From an uncultured Clostridia bacterium (lineage in GTDB: Bacteria > Bacillota > Clostridia > Oscillospirales > Ruminococcaceae): 64,000 nt of DNA. A program made the position numbers and the translations under genes. Of the stretch, positions 18,897 to 27,254 are shown piece after piece. Within the stretch, counting starts at the first letter, position 1. The number at the start of each line of letters is the position of its first letter. The stretch is taken from positions 62,001 through 126,000 of the forward strand of contig CANRNN010000008.1 in assembly GCA_947632025.1 (NCBI GenBank), written 5' to 3'. Below the pieces are notes generated by a model that saw nothing but the letters and a program-made list of their open reading frames with translations, did no database searches and was not told the origin of the DNA.

Positions 18897-19616
18897 ATGG
18901 AGCTTGAAAATTTAGAGGAGTTTGAGCTTGGCAGACTGCGTATGTTCGTGACTGCCGACCACAGATTCGGCACGGACGCGTTTCTGCTTGCGAACTACGC
19001 TAATGTCCACAGAAACGACAAAGTTTGCGACCTGTGTACGGGGTGCGGGATAATCCCGCTGATATTCTGCAAGAACACCCCTCCGAAAGCCGTTTACGGA
19101 ATGGATATCCAAGAGGAAGCAATAGAGGTGTTCAAAAAAAGCGTGTCGGAAAATCACCTTGAAAATACGGTTTTCCCCGTTCTCCACGATCTGAGGGATT
19201 TTCCGCAAAGCGTCATAAAATACGAGAGTATGGACGTCGTCACGGCAAACCCGCCGTATATGACGAGCGGTTCGGGCTATGAGAAACTGTCAAGGGCGCA
19301 GGCTATCGCAAGGCACGAGCTGATGTGCGATATAAACGACGTTTGCAGCGCGGCGTTTAGACTGTTGAAATTCGGCGGGAGGTTTGCGGTGTGTCAGCGT
19401 CCCGAACGGCTCGCGGACGTTATCTGCGCTATGAGAAAATTCAAGATCGAACCAAAGACCATACGCTTTGTGCTAAAAAACGAAAACGAAAAGCCGTGGC
19501 TTTTTCTCATAAGCGGGAAAAAAGGCGCGGCAGCGGGAATGACCGTTGAAAAGCCGCTGTACGTTTCGGGCAGCGATAACTCGTTCTCGGAGGAGTTTAT
19601 GAAAATATATGAATAA
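18897..19616 (+). CDS. tRNA1(Val) A37 N6-methyltransferase family protein
   Basis: A 239-residue class I SAM-dependent methyltransferase of the TrmN6/YabB group. The SAM loop is KVCDLCTGCGIIPLIF near residue 42 and the N6-adenine motif is NPPYM. The N-terminal FVTADHRFGTDAFLLANYA is typical of the group. It overlaps the rsmI start by 8 bases; in B. subtilis yabB and yabC (rsmI) are also close neighbours. Confidence 0.88.
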   Translation: MELENLEEFELGRLRMFVTADHRFGTDAFLLANYANVHRNDKVCDLCTGCGIIPLIFCKNTPPKAVYGMDIQEEAIEVFKKSVSENHLENTVFPVLHDLRDFPQSVIKYESMDVVTANPPYMTSGSGYEKLSRAQAIARHELMCDINDVCSAAFRLLKFGGRFAVCQRPERLADVICAMRKFKIEPKTIRFVLKNENEKPWLFLISGKKGAAAGMTVEKPLYVSGSDNSFSEEFMKIYE

Positions 19617-20451
19617 CGGAAAGCTCTCAATAGTAGGCACTCCCATCGGGAACTTGTCAGACCTTAGTCCAAGAGGAGCAGAAACTCTCGAAAAAGCTGA
19701 TTATATTGCCGCCGAGGACACGCGGGTGACAATGAAGCTGCTGACGCATTTCGGGATAAAAAAACCGCTGCTCTCGTGCTATGCTCCAAAGGAGCAGGAG
19801 AAAAGCGAGAAGATACTTTCTCTGCTTTCGGAGGGAAATCATATCGCGCTTGTAAGCGACGCGGGAATGCCGTGCATTTCCGACCCCGGCGCGGTGCTTG
19901 TGAAAAAATGCGCCGACAAGGGTATTCCCGTTGAAGTTATACCGGGGTGCAATGCGGCTGTCGCGGCGGTGGCGGTTTCCGGACTGGAAGTGGACAGGTG
20001 GATATTCGAGGGGTTTTTGCCCGTTCCGAAAAAGGAACGTTTCGAGCTGCTGGACGAGATAAAAGACCTTTCGCACGCTCTGGTTTTTTACGAAGCCCCG
20101 CATAAGCTGCGGCAGACGTTGTCCGATTTGCGCGAAACACTCGGCGGAGAAAGAAAAGCGGCGCTGTGCCGCGAGCTTACGAAAATTCACGAGGAAGTCA
20201 TAAGAGGTACTCTTTCGGAGCTTTCGGAACTCTACAAAGAAAACGACCCCCGCGGCGAGTTTGTTATAGTCGTCGGAAAAGCGGAAAAGTCGGAAAAGAA
20301 CAGCGGTGAATTTACTTTGGAACAGGCGGCAGAGCTTGCGAGGGGTCTTGTAAAGAACGGAGAAAAGCTCTCGGAGGCTTGCAGACAAGCGGCAAAGGCG
20401 ACGGGTATCCCGAAGCGGGACATATACTCGGCGCTTTCAATACAAGAATAA
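19609..20451 (+). CDS. rsmI: 16S rRNA C1402 ribose 2'-O-methyltransferase
   Basis: RsmI methylates C1402 in the decoding centre. The 280 residues carry the tetrapyrrole-methylase-type SAM fold: LSIVGTPIGNLSDLSPRGAE at the N-terminus, AEDTR, LVSDAGMPCISDPGAVLV and PGCNAAVAAVAVSGL. It overlaps the upstream methyltransferase, so the two are probably translated together. Confidence 0.95.
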   Translation: MNNGKLSIVGTPIGNLSDLSPRGAETLEKADYIAAEDTRVTMKLLTHFGIKKPLLSCYAPKEQEKSEKILSLLSEGNHIALVSDAGMPCISDPGAVLVKKCADKGIPVEVIPGCNAAVAAVAVSGLEVDRWIFEGFLPVPKKERFELLDEIKDLSHALVFYEAPHKLRQTLSDLRETLGGERKAALCRELTKIHEEVIRGTLSELSELYKENDPRGEFVIVVGKAEKSEKNSGEFTLEQAAELARGLVKNGEKLSEACRQAAKATGIPKRDIYSALSIQE

Positions 20452-20466
20452 TTTCAGGAGGTTTTT

Positions 20467-20637
20467 ATGAATAAGATCGTCAAGAAAAATGTAGGTCCCG
20501 TCGGAAAAACGGTTATCCCGATACTGGGCGCTGTGATAGTCGTCGCGGCTGCTATAGCGTACATCTGCCTTAAGATCGCGGACGAAATGCGCTACAACGA
20601 AAAGTGGAAAGACTACGACGAATGCGGCTGGCATTAA
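20467..20637 (+). CDS. Small single-pass membrane protein
   Basis: A 56-residue gene missed by the ORF track, with CAGGAGG six bases before the ATG. A basic N-terminus (MNKIVKKNVGPVGKTVIP) precedes one hydrophobic helix (ILGAVIVVAAAIAYICLKIA) and a charged tail ending DECGWH. No family was recognised. It lies 15 bases after rsmI and is likely in the same transcript. Confidence 0.65.
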   Translation: MNKIVKKNVGPVGKTVIPILGAVIVVAAAIAYICLKIADEMRYNEKWKDYDECGWH

Positions 20638-20673
20638 GAAGTAAGAGGTTAGAGGTAAGATTAGGGGTAAGAG

Positions 20674-21135
20674 ATGATATTTCGGGAGCTTAAGGATAAT
20701 GGAAACGGCTGGATAACCGTTTTTTATACGGGAACGTGGAAAAACAGCTGGAATTTTATGCTTGACGCGGTGCAGAATCTTGTTATAGACTTTGGTGACA
20801 ATTTGCAGCGTGTGGCGTACAACGACCTCGACAAAGACGACGTGGATATTTTAGCCGAAGTTAAATCAAACGGCGGAGATCTTCGCCGTTGCCCTTCCCT
20901 TAAAACCGAGAGAAGCACTCTTTCGGCGGCGGGAGTAAGCTCTGTAATGGGGTGTCCGTTTCAGATAGTCTTTATAAATCAGTCTGCGGCGGTGGGGCTG
21001 GACTGTCCTGTAAAAGAGATATTCGACAAAAACGGCGAACACGTTTTCGACAATTATCTGAATTCCTTGGAAATAAGAGCCTACTGTGCGGACGCGGTAC
21101 GAGATGCAGTGACCCCTAAACGTGACCTGCAATGA
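20674..21135 (+). CDS. Hypothetical protein
   Basis: 153 residues, no recognised domain, mixed alpha/beta character without a signal peptide or membrane helix. It starts MIFRELKDNGNGWITVFYTG and ends overlapping the next ORF by four bases (ATGA). The upstream spacer is short and repetitive in GTAAGAGGT-like words. The overlap and strand support a real gene; the function is unknown. Confidence 0.6.
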   Translation: MIFRELKDNGNGWITVFYTGTWKNSWNFMLDAVQNLVIDFGDNLQRVAYNDLDKDDVDILAEVKSNGGDLRRCPSLKTERSTLSAAGVSSVMGCPFQIVFINQSAAVGLDCPVKEIFDKNGEHVFDNYLNSLEIRAYCADAVRDAVTPKRDLQ

Positions 21136-21824
21136 AAACGATAACCTTCCCCGACGGACGGACTCTTACTTATGAGCTTGTCCGAAAGCGCGTGCGGAAC
21201 ATCAATTTCTGTCCGAAAGAAAACGGCATAATTATGGTTTCCGCAAGTCCGAGAGCGTCTGTTCGGGAGATAGAGGATTTTATCGTCAGACGCGCCGACT
21301 TCTTCTTCAAAGCCTTTGCCGCTCTTGAAGAACGGCAGAAGCTGGGCGAGGACAGTATATCTTCCGTGACGTGGCTCGGTCAGGAATTTCCTGTGAGAAT
21401 TATCTCAAGTTCCCGCGAGTGCGCCGTTATCGACGAGAGCGAGGTGCGTGTTTTTACCCGCCTTGGAAACGAATCCGAGTATATCCTCTCCCTTATCGGA
21501 AAAGCCCGCTATGCTCGGTTTTGCGCCCTTGCAGAGGAGTTGAACGGCATAGTCCGTTCTGAGCTTTCTAGTCGTGGCTTTGACCCGCCGCCTACCAAAA
21601 TTACCGTAAAGGATATGAAGTCGCGCTGGGGGAGCTGTTCTTACACGAGAGGGCATATCTCTCTTAATATTCGCCTTTCGGCGTATCCGAGGAACACCGT
21701 GCTTTCCGTACTCTGGCACGAGTATGCCCATTATTGGCACCATGACCATTCAGGGCGGTTTTATGATTTTCTTTTGAAAATGTATCCCGAATACCGCAAA
21801 TGGAACGACCTGTTAAAAAAATAA
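21132..21824 (+). CDS. YgjP-like M48-type metal-dependent hydrolase (DUF45)
   Basis: 230 residues. The zinc motif HEYAHYWHHDHSGRFYDFL near the C-terminus provides HExxH plus a downstream His, and DMKSRWGSCSYTRGHISLN is the DUF45/YgjP family segment. Probably a cytosolic metallopeptidase-like enzyme of unknown substrate. It overlaps the upstream hypothetical gene and is followed by a terminator. Confidence 0.9.
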   Translation: MKTITFPDGRTLTYELVRKRVRNINFCPKENGIIMVSASPRASVREIEDFIVRRADFFFKAFAALEERQKLGEDSISSVTWLGQEFPVRIISSSRECAVIDESEVRVFTRLGNESEYILSLIGKARYARFCALAEELNGIVRSELSSRGFDPPPTKITVKDMKSRWGSCSYTRGHISLNIRLSAYPRNTVLSVLWHEYAHYWHHDHSGRFYDFLLKMYPEYRKWNDLLKK

Positions 21825-21850
21825 AGGACCGTCAGAAACGGTCCTTTTTT
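21824..21850 (+). terminator. Terminator after the YgjP-like gene
   Basis: AAAGGACCGT and ACGGTCCTTT form a ten-base stem with a CAGAA loop, followed by six Ts. It separates this gene from the convergent zinc-ribbon gene. Confidence 0.9.
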
Positions 21851-21884
21851 ATTGAGTTTATACGCTATACACTGTTTTGGAGTG

Positions 21885-24671
21885 TTATCCCACAGCATTT
21901 GCAATTACCCTTTTAGCGCTTTCGGCATTGTTTATCTTGCTTGTGTGGGCGGAGTTGTAAGAGTCATATTGCCCCTCGGAGATTTTGGTATAATCGTCTG
22001 TTATCAGCTGCCACAAAAAGTTGTTTGCCATATTGAGGTTGTTGTAGATCGAACCAAAATCCTCTCCCGATGCCGCAAGCATCTTGTGGTATGCCTTTGC
22101 GCGCATTACATAGCTTCCCGCGTTGGAGTAGTACGAAGCGTTCGCGACAAGCGTTGACAGACCCTCGGACTTGAATCTGCTCTTGCTTAACGCACTAAGT
22201 TTATCATGTATTGTGTTAAGCGAGTTGATAGCATTCTGTATCTCGTTCTTGGCGGTGCGCATTGTAGTTTTATAGGCGTTTGATTTGTCGGCTGCGGAAT
22301 ATTCGCTTGTCATAAACTTATTGAAGTTCACATTCTGGAGGGCGAAGTCGAAGTTTGTAGCATAGGACTTGCAGGTGTTTGTAAATCCGTCTACAGCGGA
22401 CGGTTTCTGAATGAACGTGTAGTAGTTGTTGTAGCGCTTTTTAAGCTCGTTCAAAGCCTGATAATTGAGGTTGAAAACAGCGTTTTTGGGAGCCGCGTTC
22501 GCGACCGCTATATCGACGTTGATCTTGCCGTTATTGATATTTTTCATAAGCTCTTTTCCGAGGTTGCTGTTAAAGAAGTTGGTAAGCGACTTTGAATCGC
22601 CGTCCGACTCTTCTATAGCACGGCTGGCGTTTGCGGCAAAGACTTCGATCTTTCCGACCTCGCCCGCGATAGCTGCAGCAGCACTCATAATTTTTGCTCT
22701 GTCCGCTTCCAGAGAAGAAACAGACGGCACAGCGGCTTTTGATGAGCTTGACTTGGCACTTGATTTTGCGGTAGATTTGGCACTCGACTTCGCGCTTGAT
22801 TTCGCGCTTGACTTAGTACTCGATTTTGCCGTGGATTTCTCAGCCGAAGAGCTTTTTTCAGGCTCTGAGGAAGTTTCTTCGGAGGAAGCGGACATTTCCT
22901 CGGACGAGCTGTTCTCCTGCGGCTCGGAGGTATCCTCCGACGAGGATACCGCATTGTTGTCCGAACTTTCGACAGGCTCAGAGCTTTGTACCGATACCGT
23001 ACTCGACATCGAACCTCCGCCTACATCGCTCGACACGGGGATCTTGTTTTTGCCCGCATTCAACGCGATAATAAGCGCGATAACTCCGACCACGACCACA
23101 GCCGCGCCTATAGCGAAAGGTATCGGAATAACGTCGAACAGTTTGAAAGGCTCTTTTTTATTATTGTTTATGTAGCGTGAACCGATTCTGCGGACGTCAA
23201 CATACGGTGCGCCGCAGTTTTTGCAGCGTTCCTCTGTATCATACATATCCTGACCGCAGTTGTGGCAGTAAACGAGATTTCCCTTCGGCTTATCCTCGCC
23301 CTGAGCCGAGCCGTTTCCGGCAGCGGAGAAGTCCGCAGTATTTCCCGTAAGAATATCTATCGGGTCTTTTCCGCGGAAAATATCCGTATCATCGGAAGGT
23401 TTCGGTTCGGGTCTGCGTATCGGAGCCGGCTCGACAGGCGTTTCCGCAATAAAGCCCATTTCTTCGGGAATAAAGTCGTCCTCCGGTTTTTCTTCGGGCT
23501 TTTTCTCCTCTTTTGGCGGGATTTCCGAAGCGACCAATACGGGAGCAGCAGCTGCGGGCTGAACTTCCTCTGCCTGTTTCTCGGCGGGCTTTTCTTCCGC
23601 TTCGGGCTGGATTTCGGGAGCTGTGAACACGGGAGCAATAGGTTCCGGCTGAACTTCCTCTGCCTGCACTTCGGCGGGCTTTTCTTCTGCTTCGGGCTGG
23701 ATTTCCGGAGCCGTAAACACGGGAGCGATAGGTTCCGGCTGAATCTCCTCTGCCTGCACCTCGGCGGGCTTTTCTTCCGCTTCGGGCTGGATTTCCGGAG
23801 CTGTAAACACGGGAGCGATAGGTTCCGGCTGAACTTCCTCTGCCTGCTTCTCGGCGGGCTTTCCTTCCGCTTCGGGTTGGATTTCCGGAGCTGTGAACAC
23901 GGGAGCGATAGGTTCCGGCTGAATTTCCTCTGTCTGCTTCTCGACAGATTTTTCCTCTTTAATATCCTCAATATCCTCGCCCATTGAATGATTCAGGAAT
24001 TTATAAGGATTGAGGTCGATCTGCTCGTTCGGATCTTCGTCCATAGAGCCTCCCGTGATAACGGGAGTAGGATTTATAGTAATATCCTCGTCGGGTTCTT
24101 CGCTCTCTCCGAGATTAAAATTGTTTATGACAAGCTCCTCGCCGTTGCGGGGCTTTTTCTGGCGTATCTGATTTGCGGGAGGCTCGACCGTGGGCATATT
24201 TCCCGTCGTTTCACTGAAATCTTTCAGCTGCTTTTCAAGCATACTGTAGTCCATATCGGTAATAGCCGACGGATTTATTTTTATCAGACCATCCCCGTCG
24301 ATATCGCCGTTGTCGGGGTCGCCGTTAAGGTCGGTGGGAGCATTGTTGATTATAGGAACAGTGGACTTCACCTTTGTTGAAAGCAGCATTTCTCCGCACT
24401 TATCGCAGTGGTCAGTGCTTTTCTGCATATGAAGCCCGCAGTTCGGGCAGTACACCAACAGATCTCCGTCGTCGCCCTCGTCGCTGCCATTAGTTGCAGC
24501 CTTTACGACGGCGTTCGGGTCAAGTACTTCCTCGGAGTTTTGATTTTCGGTTTCCGGAATTTGATTATCGTTTTCATCGTCGTCAAACGCGCCTTGCGGC
24601 ACGGGCGAACCGCATTCCATACAAAACGAATAACCTCTGACAATCTTTTTACCGCAATTTTCGCAAAACAT
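21885..24671 (-). CDS. Zinc-ribbon membrane protein with 30-residue tandem repeats
   Basis: The ATG at 24671 is preferred over the track's TTG at 24677 because AGAGG lies 7 bases before it, giving 928 residues. Order: zinc ribbon FCENCGKKIVRGYSFCMECG (1-25), a second near 78 (YCPNCG..CDKCG), five 30-residue EP-rich repeats at about 244-393, a third ribbon near 464 (YCHNCG..CKNCG), one membrane helix near 520, a Ser/Glu/Lys-rich segment (about 560-655) and an extracytoplasmic helical domain of about 270 residues. The ribbons would be cytosolic. The function is unknown. Confidence 0.8.
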   Translation of the reverse strand: MFCENCGKKIVRGYSFCMECGSPVPQGAFDDDENDNQIPETENQNSEEVLDPNAVVKAATNGSDEGDDGDLLVYCPNCGLHMQKSTDHCDKCGEMLLSTKVKSTVPIINNAPTDLNGDPDNGDIDGDGLIKINPSAITDMDYSMLEKQLKDFSETTGNMPTVEPPANQIRQKKPRNGEELVINNFNLGESEEPDEDITINPTPVITGGSMDEDPNEQIDLNPYKFLNHSMGEDIEDIKEEKSVEKQTEEIQPEPIAPVFTAPEIQPEAEGKPAEKQAEEVQPEPIAPVFTAPEIQPEAEEKPAEVQAEEIQPEPIAPVFTAPEIQPEAEEKPAEVQAEEVQPEPIAPVFTAPEIQPEAEEKPAEKQAEEVQPAAAAPVLVASEIPPKEEKKPEEKPEDDFIPEEMGFIAETPVEPAPIRRPEPKPSDDTDIFRGKDPIDILTGNTADFSAAGNGSAQGEDKPKGNLVYCHNCGQDMYDTEERCKNCGAPYVDVRRIGSRYINNNKKEPFKLFDVIPIPFAIGAAVVVVGVIALIIALNAGKNKIPVSSDVGGGSMSSTVSVQSSEPVESSDNNAVSSSEDTSEPQENSSSEEMSASSEETSSEPEKSSSAEKSTAKSSTKSSAKSSAKSSAKSTAKSSAKSSSSKAAVPSVSSLEADRAKIMSAAAAIAGEVGKIEVFAANASRAIEESDGDSKSLTNFFNSNLGKELMKNINNGKINVDIAVANAAPKNAVFNLNYQALNELKKRYNNYYTFIQKPSAVDGFTNTCKSYATNFDFALQNVNFNKFMTSEYSAADKSNAYKTTMRTAKNEIQNAINSLNTIHDKLSALSKSRFKSEGLSTLVANASYYSNAGSYVMRAKAYHKMLAASGEDFGSIYNNLNMANNFLWQLITDDYTKISEGQYDSYNSAHTSKINNAESAKRVIANAVG
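23493..23942 (-). repeat. Five 90-bp tandem repeats inside the zinc-ribbon gene
   Basis: The coding period is 90 bases (30 residues, core EPIAPVFTAPEIQPEAEEKP). Unit boundaries recur near 23571, 23661, 23751, 23841 and 23931. The first four units are nearly identical; the last diverges (AAAAPVLVASEIPPK). This also creates long but spurious ORFs on the opposite strand. Confidence 0.9.
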
Positions 24672-24731
24672 AAGCAAATCCTCTCATCATCAAATCCGCC
24701 GGAAGCGTATACAAATAAAGGTACTGATTTA

Positions 24732-24760
24732 ATTATACAACATTTATAAAAGATTGTCAA
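24732..24760 (-). promoter_or_regulatory. Promoter of the repeat-containing zinc-ribbon gene
   Basis: On the minus strand TTGACA at 24755-24760 and TATAAT at 24732-24737 with a 17-base spacer, about 60 bases before the start codon. Confidence 0.8.
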
Positions 24761-24818
24761 TTAAAATTCAAAACTTTGTAGACTTGAACAAACAAACGCT
24801 CAGAATTTGTGCAAACTA

Positions 24819-25307
24819 CTAAACCGCCGCGAAGTAAAGTCCCGCGAACACGCCTGCCGTTATTGCCATTATCGCGGTCGAGATAAGGCAGAGCATAATA
24901 TGTGTGATGGTGTACTTGCGTTCGGGCTTTTTATCGGAGCTTGCTGCGGTGACGGCGCTGACGTTTTCCGAAAACGGCGCTGGCGTTTCCGCGGCTGAAA
25001 GTATGGGAACATTCACGGACACTCCGCTTGTCGGTATAACGTTCGGGGTCGGGACTGAGTATTCCGCCGAGGGAGCGGGTACTTCTGTGTTACCGTTTTC
25101 CGCGCTTTCAACGGGTACTTCCGACACGGAAACGGGTGTCGGAATATCCGTCTGATAATTCACGTTTTGATCTGAGGGCTGTTCTGCCGCTTCTGCCGTC
25201 TGTATCGGAGATACCGCAGGCTGCACCGACAAACCGGTAGGCTGCCCGCAGAAATTACAAAATCTCGCTGTGTCCATTATTTGCTTTCCGCAATGAATAC
25301 AAAACAT
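24819..25307 (-). CDS. Zinc-ribbon protein with C-terminal membrane helix
   Basis: 162 residues. The N-terminal ribbon is FCIHCGKQIMDTARFCNFCG, followed by about 100 residues of low-complexity P/S/T/V/E-rich linker and a single C-terminal hydrophobic helix (MLCLISTAIMAITAGVFAGL). It shares the zinc-ribbon plus membrane layout of its neighbours but has no extracytoplasmic domain. The function is unknown. Confidence 0.75.
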   Translation of the reverse strand: MFCIHCGKQIMDTARFCNFCGQPTGLSVQPAVSPIQTAEAAEQPSDQNVNYQTDIPTPVSVSEVPVESAENGNTEVPAPSAEYSVPTPNVIPTSGVSVNVPILSAAETPAPFSENVSAVTAASSDKKPERKYTITHIMLCLISTAIMAITAGVFAGLYFAAV

Positions 25308-25359
25308 AATAAAATTCCTTTCTTAATTGCACGAAAATTTATTCGGATATTTAGAGCCT

Positions 25360-25510
25360 GTTCACATAAACCGAAATGCACAAATCGTAAAACGGAATTT
25401 CCGCAGAACGAGGTGAAAATTCGCGGCAGCGCTTGATGTGCTTCAAGAATTTTCAGCAAAGTTATGCGTAAGCTCCGCTTCAAAACAGGCGTTTAAGCGT
25501 TTATGTGGAC
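25360..25510. repeat. Small inverted-repeat element, MITE-like
   Basis: Terminal arms GTTCACATAAAC (25360-25371) and GTTTATGTGGAC (25499-25510) match at 11 of 12 positions. Inside are GAAAATTC at 25415 and GAATTTTC at 25447 with an inner CTTGA/TCAAG stem. There is no coding capacity. The right arm supplies the stop codon of the adjacent glycosylase gene. No second full copy is seen in the window, so the mobile nature is inferred. Confidence 0.4.
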
Positions 25511-26325
25511 AAGTTACGGGAGTCAGCCGCAGTGTTCAGCCCCCGATTATTCCTCACATAATCAAAAAGATACTGTTGTGCTATGCCCTCTATGCCCTTT
25601 GTACATTCGGGCAGCCCGTCGGGGTAGAATTCCGCCATAAGCCGCTTTACCCACACGTCTTTCGGAAAAGCGTCCGTCTTGTGGAACGCGAAAAGCAGCA
25701 CGCAGTCCGCGACTTTATCGCCTACGCCCTTTATCAGCTTCAGCTTTTCGCGGGCTTCGTCAAGCGGCAGAGCGTCTATTTCGTCAAGCTCCACCTCTTC
25801 CGAATTTACCTTTAAAACAGCGTCGGCGAGGTACTTTGCCCTGAATCCCGCACGCAGCGGCGCTAGATCTTCGGCACTCACCCCCCGCAGCCTTTCAGCA
25901 GTAGGAAATGTGTACCCCCCGTCGATTTTTTCGCCGAAATTCTCACAAAGCCGCTCGACTATCCCCATAATTCTCGGAATATTGTTATTCTGAGAAATAA
26001 TGAAGCTCAACAATGTTTCAAACGGTTCCTGACGCAATATCCGTATCCCCGGCGAACACTCGCAGGCTTTTTTCAGCGTCGGGTCTGCGGAAAGCCGCGC
26101 TATGTACTCGGAATAATCCGTATCGAGGTCGAAATACCGCCGCCATTCTGCAGAATCCTCCGCGCCTGTGATAACGATATTTTCTCCCGAATTTCTCAAA
26201 GAAACACGCCGTCCGAGGGCGATACCCGAAAATCCGCCGTTTTCCGACTCTTTCCACCTAAAGCATTGACCGCAGTTGAACGTCTGCCGGAGGTCAAAGT
26301 TAAGATTTTTCACAACAAATTCCAT
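25501..26325 (-). CDS. 8-oxoguanine DNA glycosylase (OGG1 type)
   Basis: Excises oxidised guanine by a glycosylase/AP-lyase mechanism. 274 residues: the OGG N-terminal domain FDLRQTFNCGQCFRWKE, then the helix-hairpin-helix KGVGDKVADCVLLFAF. The lysine in GDKVADC corresponds to the catalytic Lys of OGG1 and the Asp in AFPKDVWVKR to the catalytic Asp. The last codons (NLST, stop) fall in an inverted-repeat element, so the native C-terminus may have been altered slightly. Confidence 0.92.
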   Translation of the reverse strand: MEFVVKNLNFDLRQTFNCGQCFRWKESENGGFSGIALGRRVSLRNSGENIVITGAEDSAEWRRYFDLDTDYSEYIARLSADPTLKKACECSPGIRILRQEPFETLLSFIISQNNNIPRIMGIVERLCENFGEKIDGGYTFPTAERLRGVSAEDLAPLRAGFRAKYLADAVLKVNSEEVELDEIDALPLDEAREKLKLIKGVGDKVADCVLLFAFHKTDAFPKDVWVKRLMAEFYPDGLPECTKGIEGIAQQYLFDYVRNNRGLNTAADSRNLST

Positions 26326-26446
26326 AAAAAATAAAAAAACCTCTTGATTATTTAATTTAATTATAATACAATATAATTAAGATTTCAAGTTTTTTTGAGA
26401 AATTTTCAGCAAAGCGACACAAATTTTTTACGAAAGGAACGTAGAA

Positions 26447-27142
26447 ATGCGGGAAAGCATACTTACAATTCCGATAAACGAGGTGTTCGAGCCGAGGCGC
26501 GGCTGTCCTGTCTGCGCTCTGCGCAACACGATAGAGGAACATATAAGCGAATATATAATGGGCGCGGCTATGATGGAACCTGATGTGCGGATAGAAACCA
26601 ACGCTCTGGGTTTTTGCCGCACACATTACGAAATGCTGTTAAAACAGAACAACCGTCTGTCGCTGGCGCTTATGCTGAACACACACCTTGCCGAGCTGAG
26701 GGCGCAGGTGTTCGAGAAAAAGGAGCTTCCGTTCAAAAAAACATCAGTGGTGAAGAAAAGTTCCGAAATGGAACGCTCCTGCTTCGTGTGCGAAAAGGTC
26801 GGTTGGGGTGTTGATCATACGCTTGAAACACTGTTCAAGATGTTCAGGACAGACGAGGAGTTCCGCTCGCTGTATTCCTCACAAGAATACGTCTGCCTGC
26901 CGCACTTTAACCTTCTGATGTCCAAAGCGCCCGATTTCCTCAAAAAGGACGACTTAAAAGAGTTTGAAAAAGCTACCTCGGCTCTCGCAGGCGGGTATCT
27001 TAAATCGCTGAACGAGGACGTTCAGGAGTTTTGCGACAGTTTCGATTACCGCAACGCCAAAAAGCTCCACAGCGAGGATATGGAACACGTCCGCAGCTCC
27101 ATTGAGCGCGCCATAGAATTCTTGACTTCGAGAAAAGCATAA
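26447..27142 (+). CDS. DUF6062-like cysteine-pair protein
   Basis: 231 residues with repeated Cys/His pairs: CPVC near residue 22, CRTH near 60, CFVC near 108 and CLPH near 148. This suggests two metal sites in a helical soluble protein. The pattern resembles DUF6062 of Clostridia. The function is unknown. AAAGGAACG lies upstream of the ATG. Confidence 0.75.
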   Translation: MRESILTIPINEVFEPRRGCPVCALRNTIEEHISEYIMGAAMMEPDVRIETNALGFCRTHYEMLLKQNNRLSLALMLNTHLAELRAQVFEKKELPFKKTSVVKKSSEMERSCFVCEKVGWGVDHTLETLFKMFRTDEEFRSLYSSQEYVCLPHFNLLMSKAPDFLKKDDLKEFEKATSALAGGYLKSLNEDVQEFCDSFDYRNAKKLHSEDMEHVRSSIERAIEFLTSRKA

Positions 27143-27254
27143 TTATCTGCACGCGGTTTAAGTCGGACGGCACGGACTGATATTGCTTGTCTGCCGTATT
27201 TGTTAAAAAACGGGTATCCTGAATTATATAATAAAATTTACATTCGGAGAAAAT

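Noticed and set aside
23493-23942. CRISPR-like array
   Set aside because: The repeats are contiguous, of 90 bases, in frame and protein-coding, with no unique spacers. No CRISPR array or cas gene was found elsewhere in the window.
23262-23987. 241-residue plus-strand ORF opposite the tandem repeats
   Set aside because: It exists only because the 90-base repeats lack stops on both strands. It has no ribosome-binding site and its translation is a repetitive Phe/Arg/Leu pattern.
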